This document shows positions 1 to 8,200 of a stretch of DNA of 64,000 bases, in pieces. Each line of letters starts with the position of its first letter. The stretch's first letter is position 1. The stretch is from Aminobacter aminovorans (lineage in GTDB: Bacteria > Pseudomonadota > Alphaproteobacteria > Rhizobiales > Rhizobiaceae). Where the stretch lies: the NCBI RefSeq assembly GCF_900445235.1, contig NZ_UFSM01000003.1, forward strand, positions 62,001 through 126,000, read 5' to 3'. The notes under the pieces were generated by a model. It was not told the origin of the DNA and made no database searches. It saw nothing but the letters and a program-made list of their open reading frames with translations. A program made the position numbers and the translations under genes.

Positions 1-54
1 AAGCTTGTCTCACGTGACTTACGGGCCCGTTATCAGGACAACGAGGATGTCCAC

Positions 55-462
55 TCAGGCCCCGCTCGGAGTTATCAACACCAGCGAAGGGAAGTAGGTG
101 CGGAAGCGGCCAACATCGCGCGTTAGGACGGCCTGGTCGGCTACTGCCGCGTGTGCGCCGACGAAGAAGTCTGGCAACACGCCAGTCCGTGAGCCGCCAG
201 CACGACGGTACTGCGTAAACACTTTGCCCGCCAGAAACAGCGCTTCACGCGGCATCGGCGCGATCTCAAGCCCCGCTTCCTCGACAAATGCGTCAAGATC
301 TTCGATCCGCTCGTATCTAACCGCAAGCTCGGCATAGACCACGTCGTTAATGACCAGTGGTCCCCGCAAACTCCACGTCTCAAGCTGGCTAATCGACCAG
401 TCTGCCCAATGCGGATCATTCGTGACCAAGTCGAGCAGGACGTTGGTATCGACCAGTGTCAC
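55..462 (-). CDS. vapC: VapC-like PIN-domain toxin
   Basis: A 135-residue PIN-domain protein. Toxins of this family are Mg-dependent ribonucleases that cleave RNA when their antitoxin is lost. The acidic active-site set is visible: D5 in VDTNVLLDL, E45 in YAELAV, D98 in LPDFFVGAHA and D116 in LTRD. The start is GTG, and this GTGA overlaps the stop codon of the antitoxin gene, so the pair should be translationally coupled. It lies just downstream of repC, where toxin-antitoxin pairs often stabilise repABC replicons by post-segregational killing. The family assignment is firm. The RNA target cannot be read from the sequence. Confidence 0.88.
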   Translation of the reverse strand: MTLVDTNVLLDLVTNDPHWADWSISQLETWSLRGPLVINDVVYAELAVRYERIEDLDAFVEEAGLEIAPMPREALFLAGKVFTQYRRAGGSRTGVLPDFFVGAHAAVADQAVLTRDVGRFRTYFPSLVLITPSGA

Positions 463-692
463 CCCTCGCCCCGCGTCAGTGCCATGATAGCATCTGTATC
501 GAGACCGGTTCCAGCATGACCCCGCAATTTCGCGAACCGGCTCGGCGGCTGCTTCTTATCCGCACGCGTGATTACCACGCTACCGTCCGCGGCACGCCGA
601 AAGTCCACCCTGCTGCCGGGTACGATCCCCAGAAGCTCGCGAACCGGCTTTGGAATTGTGACTTGGCCTTTGGCTGTAACTGTTGTCGGCAT
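459..692 (-). CDS. vapB: AbrB/SpoVT-type antitoxin, partner of VapC
   Basis: About 77 residues from the ATG at 692. A longer reading frame extends to 755, but the swapped-hairpin AbrB domain begins right after this ATG (TTVTAKGQVTIPKPVRELLG), so the inner start is preferred. The N-terminal half should bind DNA and autoregulate the operon. The polar C-terminal half (about residues 45-77) would wrap the toxin. It is the first gene of a two-gene operon and overlaps vapC by 4 bases. An inverted repeat immediately upstream is a plausible autoregulatory operator. Confidence 0.85.
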   Translation of the reverse strand: MPTTVTAKGQVTIPKPVRELLGIVPGSRVDFRRAADGSVVITRADKKQPPSRFAKLRGHAGTGLDTDAIMALTRGEG

Positions 693-701
693 GTTCGCCT
701 C

Positions 702-731
702 GGTAATGATTGATTTGCTAGAGGTATTACC
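702..731. promoter_or_regulatory. Inverted repeat upstream of vapB, candidate antitoxin operator
   Basis: GGTAAT at 702-707 and ATTACC at 726-731 form a perfect 6-bp inverted repeat with an 18-bp spacer, ending 10 bp upstream of the chosen vapB ATG. AbrB-type antitoxins usually bind such sites in their own promoter. This is inference from position and symmetry only. Confidence 0.4.
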
Positions 732-795
732 TACCCTGGCATTTTTCAATCCCAAGGCCGACGAGCGACGACGGGCTACCGTCCTGCCGCAACGC

Positions 796-2004
796 TCACC
801 CTGCCTTTGCCTGTGCCCCTCCCCTTCCGCGCAGGAGCGCCATCAGCACCGGCCCGATCGAGAATTCTCCGGCCTGTGCCTTGGCAGTGAGGCTGCGCAG
901 ATAGCCGCCGGGGCTGGAAATGGCCTCGCCCTTCTGCAGCATCGCCGCCACCATGATCGCGGCATCGACAGCCCCCATGGCCTCGCAGGCCTGGTTCCAC
1001 GCATCCGGGCTGACGCCGAGGGCGCCGCGCACCAGATTTGCCGTTTCCACCAGATCGGCCCAGCCCGAAATACCGTTTCGTGCGTAATCGGCAATATCCG
1101 GGCAGGCGCGCAGCACCATGCCAAGCGGATAACCCGTTGGCGGCTGGCTCCTGGTTCCCGGTTTCACCGCAGCGGTTGCGCCTTGGCCTTTTTCGAGGCC
1201 GGGTTCAAGTTCATGAGGGTGTGTATTTGAATTCTGTATGTGGCGCTCGAAATGAGACTCATTGGCGCTTGTTTCTTCAGTTTTTACGTGACTTTCCAGC
1301 GCCTTGCGCACCTCCTGGGCAAGCATCGCCAGTTCCGCGGAAATCGGTTCGAGCTCAAGCCGGCTGGCCGTGCGGGGAATGGCGGCCACGATCTCGCGAT
1401 AGCTCAGATGCAAGCGCTGCCAATCGGCGGCAATGCCCTCCTCGAGGCCGAAGGCGATCATCTTGGCGATGTCACGACGCAGGATGGTGATGCGCTCGCG
1501 AACGAGCAGCAACGCCCGTCGTTCGGCCCTGACAGCTTCGGCCATGCGCTCGAACTCTGCGGCTCGGGCCAAAAGCGGCGTCAGGTCGAAACCAAAGGCC
1601 TGCTCGATCGCGCCATCGAAGCCCTTGCGGGCGTAGCGCTTGCCATTGGGGCTGTCGCGACGCACCACCAGGCCGCAGTCGACCAGCACCGCGAGATGCC
1701 GCCTCAGCGTCGCCGGCGCCATGCCGTGTGCCCTCAGCGCCAGCTGGGCGTTCGACGGAAACACCACCAGCCCCTCCCCTTCCACGAGATCCGTGTCGGG
1801 ATGGAAGCTCAGCAGCGCGTTGAGTACGGCAAGCGCGCGATCGCTGGCGCCCAGCAATTGCTTGGCCTCGCAGACGGCACGAAACACCTGCCATTTGTTG
1901 GAGCTGGCGCCAGGCGCACAGCTGTCCGCCGCCATCTGACCTGCAACCATGGCAAGCGATAGCGACCGCCGCCCAAAGGGCGTCGTCGAAATATGCTCAA
2001 TCAT
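796..2004 (-). CDS. repC: Plasmid replication initiator RepC
   Basis: A 402-residue RepC, the normal length for repABC replicons. RepC is the only protein essential for replication and is thought to act on an origin inside its own gene. The N-terminal winged-helix region (about residues 30-160) contains a typical segment around LLSFHPDTDL, LALRAHGMAPATLRRHL and GLVVRRDSPNGKRYARK. A polar, low-complexity linker (about 240-290) separates it from a conserved C-terminal domain (about 295-390). The ATG follows GAGGTGAACGAGG. It is the last gene of repABC, separated from repB by about 260 bases that carry the antisense RNA. Confidence 0.95.
   Translation of the reverse strand: MIEHISTTPFGRRSLSLAMVAGQMAADSCAPGASSNKWQVFRAVCEAKQLLGASDRALAVLNALLSFHPDTDLVEGEGLVVFPSNAQLALRAHGMAPATLRRHLAVLVDCGLVVRRDSPNGKRYARKGFDGAIEQAFGFDLTPLLARAAEFERMAEAVRAERRALLLVRERITILRRDIAKMIAFGLEEGIAADWQRLHLSYREIVAAIPRTASRLELEPISAELAMLAQEVRKALESHVKTEETSANESHFERHIQNSNTHPHELEPGLEKGQGATAAVKPGTRSQPPTGYPLGMVLRACPDIADYARNGISGWADLVETANLVRGALGVSPDAWNQACEAMGAVDAAIMVAAMLQKGEAISSPGGYLRSLTAKAQAGEFSIGPVLMALLRGRGGAQAKAG
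1205..1295. other. Candidate origin of replication (AT-rich segment within repC)
   Basis: This stretch inside repC is visibly richer in A+T than its surroundings and encodes the poorly conserved polar linker of RepC. In characterised repABC plasmids the origin has been mapped to an AT-rich stretch within the central part of repC. Assignment here rests on composition and position, with no iteron pattern recognised. Confidence 0.4.
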
Positions 2005-2087
2005 CCTCGTTCACCTCTTGTCGAGGCAAGCCGAAGGCATGCCGGAACGCGTCCAGTGGTTGACAAGTCGATCCGAAAATGATTCTC

Positions 2088-2145
2088 TCACAATTGCTAC
2101 ATTGATGAGGGCTTCCGGAATGGCGACGTTTCGGGGGCCTTTTTC
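2088..2145 (+). ncRNA. Antisense counter-transcribed RNA of repABC (incompatibility RNA)
   Basis: The repB-repC gap encodes, on the strand opposite repC, the small RNA typical of repABC replicons. A TTGACA -35 element lies at 2060-2065. The 3' end has a terminator hairpin, GGCTTCCG (2110-2117) pairing with CGGGGGCC (2132-2139) using G-U pairs, then TTTTT at 2140-2144. Its 5' end near 2088 is estimated from promoter spacing. Such RNAs pair with the repC leader, induce a terminator or hide the repC ribosome site, and set copy number and incompatibility. Confidence 0.8.
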
Positions 2146-2263
2146 TTGCCGTTTATCCTTCTTGTTCCGATCCTCTACGCATTGGACCTACGCTTTACGC
2201 TCCACCTTCCCGGAATGGCGCTGCGGTGAAGCAGGCGTCCACGCCGCTGGCTGTGGACCAAAA

Positions 2264-3319
2264 CTAGCCTTGCCCGGCCGAGCCGCCGCGCTTCTGTTCG
2301 AACCTCTCCAAGAGCTTGGGCAATTCCTGACCCAGGAAGTCCTCGAACCCATCGGTCATTCTTTCCAGAAAATCGACCCTGGCCTTGCCCTTGGTAACAG
2401 TCAGATTCGCCACCGCCTTGCCGTTGTCGTCACGGATTTCGCGGGCAGCGCCAACGATCGACTGGCCTTTGCGCTGCAGGCGCATGAACAGCAGGTTGAA
2501 CCGCTCGTCGCTCGCAGCGTCACGGAAGCGCTGGCTGGTGATCTCGTCCTCGGCCTTGACGCGTGCGGCTTCACTCTTCAGCAGATCGGCCAGCGCCATC
2601 CAACGGGGACGACCGATCTTGGGCGCAGCGCCAATGGCGCGCACGATCTGCTCGGGCACTGCATCCGCGACCTGCAGGAAGCGCGTCATCTCGGCCTTGT
2701 GCAGCGATAGCGCGTCCTGGACCACGCCGCGCTCGAAGCCGCGAGCAATCAGTTCGTGCGCGAATAGCGCCCGCTCGATGAAGGAGAGATCACGCCGCTC
2801 GCTGTTTTCCTTGCCCTGTGCAAGCACCAACTCGACATCGGAGAGCGGCCGTATGATCGCCAGAACCGGAACGCCAAGCTTGCCTGCTGCACGCACACGA
2901 CGGTGACCATAGGCGGTCTGATAGCGCCCCGGCTTGTCTGGGTGCGGCCTGAGCAGCACCGGAACCTGCTGACCCGACGCCTCGATGCTGAGGACCAGCG
3001 CGTCGAAATCCGGATCCAGCGCACCATGATCGAGCCGGTCGGCAACGAACGACGCTTCGATCAGGGAAGCATCCACCTGGCTAATGCGTTCGGCGGCATC
3101 AAAGCTTTCCTTGAGCCTGCGCGCTTCCTCGATCTCCTTGGACAGGCCGCCGAGCGACAGCCCCATCGCCTTGACGGCGCCAGATGCGCTACGCGGCCGC
3201 GCCGCTTCCGGCTCGGCTGTCTTGGTCTCTTGCGTCTTTTCAGACGGTGTTGCGGGCGCCATAGACGGTTCGGCCGTGCCGAACAACGCCTTGAGCTGGT
3301 CCTTGCGGTTCAATGCCAT
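2264..3319 (-). CDS. repB: Plasmid partition protein RepB (ParB family)
   Basis: 351 residues from the ATG at 3319, which is preceded by GGGAGG. A GTG at 3334 would add five residues and overlap the repA stop, but has no comparable ribosome site. RepB binds parS and acts with RepA in segregation. Visible elements are a charged N-terminus (ALNRKDQLKALFG), a ParB nuclease-like domain with the box GYRR-type sequence AYGHRRVRAAGKLG and ENSERRDLSFIERA (about residues 100-195), and a following helix-turn-helix region (about 200-260). The gene sits directly behind repA in one operon. Confidence 0.94.
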   Translation of the reverse strand: MALNRKDQLKALFGTAEPSMAPATPSEKTQETKTAEPEAARPRSASGAVKAMGLSLGGLSKEIEEARRLKESFDAAERISQVDASLIEASFVADRLDHGALDPDFDALVLSIEASGQQVPVLLRPHPDKPGRYQTAYGHRRVRAAGKLGVPVLAIIRPLSDVELVLAQGKENSERRDLSFIERALFAHELIARGFERGVVQDALSLHKAEMTRFLQVADAVPEQIVRAIGAAPKIGRPRWMALADLLKSEAARVKAEDEITSQRFRDAASDERFNLLFMRLQRKGQSIVGAAREIRDDNGKAVANLTVTKGKARVDFLERMTDGFEDFLGQELPKLLERFEQKRGGSAGQG

Positions 3320-3330
3320 GCCAGCCTCCC

Positions 3331-4524
3331 TCACGCCGCCCGATTCCAGGCCTTGAGCATCAGGCCCTCGATCTCGCCGTTGACAGCTGTCAACGACTCC
3401 ATGGCGCGATCGTAGGTGGCGCGGCTGAAGCTCTCGCGCGACACTTCGTAAAGCGTCTGCTTGGTCAGGCCGGCATCCGAGAAAGCGGTCGACTTGACCA
3501 GTGGTGCCGTCAGCACGCGATCACCGAACAGCGAGCGCAGAAATCCGACGATCTGCGTCTGTGGCCCGTCATTGGGTTCGTAGCGCGTGATCAGGTAGCG
3601 CATGAAATCGAAGTTCAGCTCGCCGCCAGCCTCGCGCACCACCGACAGAAGGTCGGCAGTCATGAACAGGAACTGGCTCATCGAGGCTACGTCAAGCATC
3701 TGCGGGTGGATGGTCACCAGCACTGATGTTGCCGCGCACAGTGCTGAAAGCGTCAGGAAGCCGAGCTGCGGCGGACAGTCCATGACGACAACGTCGTAAT
3801 TGTCCGCCACGCCGCGCAGCGCTTCCTGCACGCGGGCGAAAAACATCGCCTTGTTGTCGCCCGCCTGGCGCGCCGCCAGCATCTGCGGCGTGGTGTGCTC
3901 GAACTCCTGAAGCTCTAGATTGCCGGGCACGAAGTCGAGCCCGTCGAAATAGGTGCGGCGAATGATGTCGCTGAGCGGCCTGCGCTCCTCGTCGTATCGG
4001 ATCGCGCCATAGAGCGTGTCGTTACCATTGAGGTCGAGTTCGGGCTGATATCCGAACAGCGCCGACATCGAGGCCTGCGGATCGAGATCGATGGCCAATA
4101 CGCGGTAGCCGGCAAGCGCCAGATGCTGCGCCAGGTGGGTACTGGTGGTGGTCTTGCCCGAGCCGCCCTTGAAGTTGGTCACGGCAATCACCTGCATGTG
4201 CTCGCCACGGGCAGCATCGCGGCGCGGCAAGTAATGACGCGCCTTGGTCGGATTCTGCTCGGCAAGATGTCGGCGCAGCCCGTTGATGTCGTCGAGCGCG
4301 TAGTAGCGGCGCCCCCCTGCCCCGGTCTCGGGCTGCGGCCCCTCCCCTGCGATGGAGAGCTGGCGCAGATACCCGTCCGTGACGCCGATCAGGCGTGCCG
4401 CTTCACCACTCGAAAACTTGCGTAGCGCCTTCTTCGAGGTTGGCGAAAACAGCCGGTCGCGCATCGCCTGCAATTGCGCCGACAACATCTCGGCGTCACG
4501 CGCAATAGCACGATCAGTCGCCAT
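3331..4524 (-). CDS. repA: Plasmid partition ATPase RepA (ParA family)
   Basis: 397 residues from the ATG at 4524; a TTG at 4578 in the same frame would add 18 residues and cannot be excluded. RepA is the partition ATPase and also represses its own operon. Visible parts are an N-terminal MerR-like helix-turn-helix (FSSGEAARLIGVTDGYLRQLS, about residues 37-57), a deviant Walker A motif NFKGGSGKTTTSTHL, an A' region VVVMDCPPQLGFLTLSA, and the usual RepA C-terminus. One parS palindrome lies inside the 3' end of the gene and a second lies upstream. RepA is first in the repABC operon. Confidence 0.95.
   Translation of the reverse strand: MATDRAIARDAEMLSAQLQAMRDRLFSPTSKKALRKFSSGEAARLIGVTDGYLRQLSIAGEGPQPETGAGGRRYYALDDINGLRRHLAEQNPTKARHYLPRRDAARGEHMQVIAVTNFKGGSGKTTTSTHLAQHLALAGYRVLAIDLDPQASMSALFGYQPELDLNGNDTLYGAIRYDEERRPLSDIIRRTYFDGLDFVPGNLELQEFEHTTPQMLAARQAGDNKAMFFARVQEALRGVADNYDVVVMDCPPQLGFLTLSALCAATSVLVTIHPQMLDVASMSQFLFMTADLLSVVREAGGELNFDFMRYLITRYEPNDGPQTQIVGFLRSLFGDRVLTAPLVKSTAFSDAGLTKQTLYEVSRESFSRATYDRAMESLTAVNGEIEGLMLKAWNRAA
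3379..3394. promoter_or_regulatory. parS partition site 1 (within the repA 3' end)
   Basis: The perfect 16-bp palindrome GTTGACAGCTGTCAAC fits the published repABC parS pattern GTTNNNNGCNNNNAAC. It lies inside the coding sequence near the end of repA. An identical copy is present at 4882-4897. RepB is the expected ligand. Confidence 0.85.
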
Positions 4525-4881
4525 GACCTCGGCCTCTTCGCTCGCGTTTTCCGCCCGTGCTAGAAATGCCCCAACCAAGTCTCTAGTCCTCTCTCGCCGT
4601 TCAGCGCACGCATCAGCGATGCGCCGTCAGGCTTCGTTAAGATTTATGCGCCGATTCGCTGCAGAATCCGAATCCGGGTTACGCCTTCGCACATTTTAAC
4701 GTGCCGGAGCGTGGATAACGGTTTGCTGAAGCGGTTACGCTGGACGTATCGAATTACGACCAATTACCGTAACAAGGGTGCTGGAGAGGGCGAGTCGAGT
4801 CAACTTGTTTATAGTTAACGGAAATTAACCATTGTGACGGAGCCGAAACAGCGCTTCTGCAAAAACGTTTCGGCCTCGGCC
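4525..4881. promoter_or_regulatory. repABC leader and promoter region
   Basis: About 350 bases upstream of repA with no convincing gene. It is AT-richer than its surroundings. It holds a hairpin, CGCATC (4609-4614) and GATGCG (4618-4623), in the presumed leader, and a pseudo-palindrome GTTAACGGAAATTAAC at 4814-4829, which differs from the parS consensus only at the centre. A TTGACT lies on the minus strand at 4798-4803 but no good -10 partner was found, so the promoter is not placed precisely. The pseudo-palindrome could be a RepA/RepB operator. Confidence 0.45.
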
Positions 4882-4897
4882 GTTGACAGCTGTCAAC
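4882..4897. promoter_or_regulatory. parS partition site 2 (upstream of repA)
   Basis: A second perfect copy of GTTGACAGCTGTCAAC. It overlaps the stop codon (4893-4895) of the small WGR gene. Two identical 16-mers 1.5 kb apart flanking repA support a genuine centromere-like arrangement. Confidence 0.88.
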
Positions 4898-5138
4898 CGA
4901 CAGATCTGTAGCCGCGCTGGATTTTGGAAGCCGCCAAGCGACGCAGAGCGCCCTGTGCCTGGGCAACATCGGCGAAGAGATCGAGGCGCCTCCTGCCCAG
5001 CGTACCAATGCGACCCCATTCCCTTACCAGCACCGCGTCACCGAACAGAGACCTTTCCACTGACAGGCAATAGAACCGCGCCATGTTTCGGCTCGGATCG
5101 CGACGCTGGAGATGTAGGATGAAGCTCGGCTTTTGCAT
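4893..5138 (-). CDS. Small WGR-domain protein
   Basis: 81 residues from the ATG at 5138; a GTG at 5168 in frame would give 91. Almost the whole protein is a WGR domain: FYCLSVERSLFGDAVLVREW followed by GRIGTLGRRRLDLF and a helical tail ending KIQRGYR. WGR domains occur in poly(ADP-ribose) polymerases and in short bacterial proteins and are thought to bind nucleic acid. The domain call is secure, the function is unknown. Its stop codon lies inside a parS site and the gene is next to repABC on the same strand, which invites a role in replicon maintenance, but nothing in the sequence proves this. Confidence 0.75.
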   Translation of the reverse strand: MQKPSFILHLQRRDPSRNMARFYCLSVERSLFGDAVLVREWGRIGTLGRRRLDLFADVAQAQGALRRLAASKIQRGYRSVG

Positions 5139-5232
5139 GGACGGCAGAATCGCGCGCGGCGATTCCACCGTCCAATGAAACTCCTGAATCGATCAGCCGT
5201 CGTCGATTCAGTACACTGATGGACCAGACCTG

Positions 5233-8200
5233 TCAGGCCGCCTGCCCCACTGGCGCAACCTGGGCAAAGGCGGCAAGCAGTTCCGACTTGCGCTTTTCGT
5301 AGCGCTCGACGGCCGCCAGCTTGACATGACCATAGCCGCGCACGGTTTCGGCCAAGGCGGCAAGTTCGGTTGCGGCTGACAGGTTCAAAACCGACAGGCG
5401 GACAACAAGCTCCTCGATGAGCGCGAAGTAGTCTGCGACCAACTTGCGTTCCATCTTCCGCTCGGCCGTTCGGCCGAACGGATCGAAGCGGGTGCCGCGC
5501 AGGCCCTTGAGGCGAGCCAGCACAGCAAAGACCGGTTCGATCCAGCGGCTGCCGATGGCAACCTTGGCAGGATGGCCGGTGCGCGGATCGGTGCGGGTCA
5601 ACATCGGCGGCGCAAGATTGTACTGCAGCGTGAAATCGCCCTCGAACTGCTCGGCCAGCTTTTGCCGGAAAGCCGGGTCGCGATGCAGCCGCGCCACTTC
5701 GTACTCGTCTTTGTAGGACATCAGCTTGAATGCGGCCCTGGCAACGACAGTAGCAAATGCTGTCTGCCCCGGATTGACCCTCGCCTCGGCCTGACGTGCC
5801 TTGTCGACCAGGGCACGGTAGCGTTCGGCATATCTGGCGTCCTGGTACCCGGTCAGAAACGCCACGCGTTGCCCGACAATCTCATCAAGCGACCTGGCCT
5901 CTGGCGCCGATGCTGCAACGCCCCCGGCCTGCCTGTTGACGAAATCCATGTCATCGGCCGAGCGCCGTCCCCAGGCAAAGGCGGCACGGTTCATGGCAAC
6001 GCCGGCGCCATTGAGATCGATGGCCCTTTCGATCGCCTTGCGACCGATCGGCACGAGGCCCTTCTGCCAGGCATGGCCGAGCAGGAACATGTTGGCGGCG
6101 ATCGCATCGCCGAACAGCGCGGTTGCCAGCTTGATCGCGGGCAGGGTGGCAAGCGCGCCCTCGCCACCGGCATTGCGCAGCCGCCGCAGCGTGGCGCCTT
6201 CGCGGAAGTCGATGGTGGTGTCCTTGACGAAGGAGGCGGTCGGGGCGAAGTGGTCGTCGACCACTGCACTGGTGCGGCCCTTGCCGAAGGTGGCGATGGC
6301 ATTCGGCGATGCCGCGACCACCAGATCGAAGCCGAGCACCAGATCGGCCTCGCCGGGGCCGATGCGGGCTGCATTGAGTGTCTCTGAGTGTCGCGCGAGG
6401 CGAATGTGTGAAACGACGGCGCCGTTTTTCTGGGCAAGCCCCGTCTGGTCAAGCGTCACCAGCGACAGGCCGTCGAGATGGGCTGCCTGTGACAGGATGG
6501 CGCTGACGGTGATGACGCCGGTACCGCCGATGCCGGTGAGCAGCACGCTGTAGGGCTCGTTGCCCAGCATGGGCAGGCTTGGTTCTGCCAGGCTAGCATC
6601 GACATCGCCGGCAGCCTTGGCGTGCGGCTTGCGCAGGCGCCCGCCTTCGACGGTGACGAAGCTCGGGCAAAAGCCCTTGGTGCAGCTGAGGTCCGTGTTG
6701 CAGCTCGACTGGTTGATGGCGCGCTTGCGGCCGAACTCGGTCTCGCGCGGCTCGATGGAGATGCAGTTCGAGACCGCAGAGCAATCGCCGCAGCCTTCGC
6801 AGACCAGCTCGTTGATGAAGGCCCGCTTGGGCGAGACGGGGTAGGTGCCGCGCTTGCGCCGGCGGCGCTTCTCGGCGGCGCAGACCTGATCGTAGACCAG
6901 CACCGTGACACCTTCGACCTCGCGCAGCTCTCGCTGCACCTCGTCGAGTTCATCGCGATGACGCACATTGACCGAGCGCGGCAACAGACCGGCCAGCAGC
7001 TGCGGCCGTTCGGATACGACGACGACCTGCCTGGCGCCTTCGGCGAGCACCTGGTCGACGATAGACGGCACAGACAATTCGCCGTCATGGCGCTGACCGC
7101 CGGTCATGGCGACCGCGTCATTATAGAGGATCTTGTAGGTCGCGTTGACCTTGGCGGCGATGCCGGCGCGGATGGCCAACAGGCCGGAGTGGAAATAGGT
7201 GCCGTCACCCATATTGACGAAGATGTGCTTCTCGTCGGTGAAAGGCGACAGGCCGATCCACGATCCACCTTCGCCGCCCATCTGGGTGAAGGTCGAGGTG
7301 TCGCGCTCCATGCCGATCACCATCATATGGCAGCCGATTCCGGTGGAGGCGCGGCTGCCCTTGGGCAGTACCGTCGACGTGGAATGCGGGCAGCCGGAGC
7401 AGAAGTAGGGCTCGCGGTTGAGCAGGGCTGGCTCGGCAGGGGAGGGGGCCCCAACCGTTGACAGCTGTACGGTGCGCGCGGCGAGCCCGGCATCATCTGT
7501 GCCCAGCCACTGCAGGACGGAACGCGCCACCGACAGGGCACCGATCTCGCCTATCGAGGGCAAGAGAGGAGAGCCGTCCGGCCCGGTCTTGCCGAAGACT
7601 TGCGGCCGGCGGTCAGCCGGCTGGTTGAACAGCAGCGACTTGATCTGCTCCTCGATGACCGGACGCTTTTCTTCGACGACGAGGATCTGCTCCAGCCCGT
7701 CGGCAAATTCACGCAGGCCTTCCGGCTCCAGCGGCCAAACCATGCCGACCTTGTAGAGGCGGATACCAAGCTCGGCAGCGCGGCCCTCGTCGATGCCGAG
7801 CAGTGCCAGTGCTCCCTTGAGGTCGAGCCAGGATTTGCCGGTCGACACGATGCCGAGTCGTGCAGCAGGGGAGGGCCAGACCTGACGGTCTAGGCGATTG
7901 GCACGGGCGAAGGCGAGCACCGCGGCGAGCTTGGTCTCGAGCCGGCGCTCCATCGCCTGCTGTCCGTCGGGCCAGCGCATCGACAGGCCGTCGGCGGGGA
8001 GAGGCAGCTCTGGCGTGACGATCTCCAGCCTGCTCGGATCGAGGTCGACGGTTGCCGAGCACTCGACGATCTCGGTCTGGCATTTGAAGCCGACCCAGGC
8101 ACCGGAATATCGGCTCATCGCCCAGCCAAGCAGACCGTAGTCGATATATTCACTGATGCCGGCCGGCGACACCAGCGGCACCATGGCCGAGATCAGATTG

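Noticed and set aside
1..6. HindIII site AAGCTT at the very start of the window
   Set aside because: Could be a cloning boundary, but a single 6-bp site is not evidence, and the flanking sequence continues normally.
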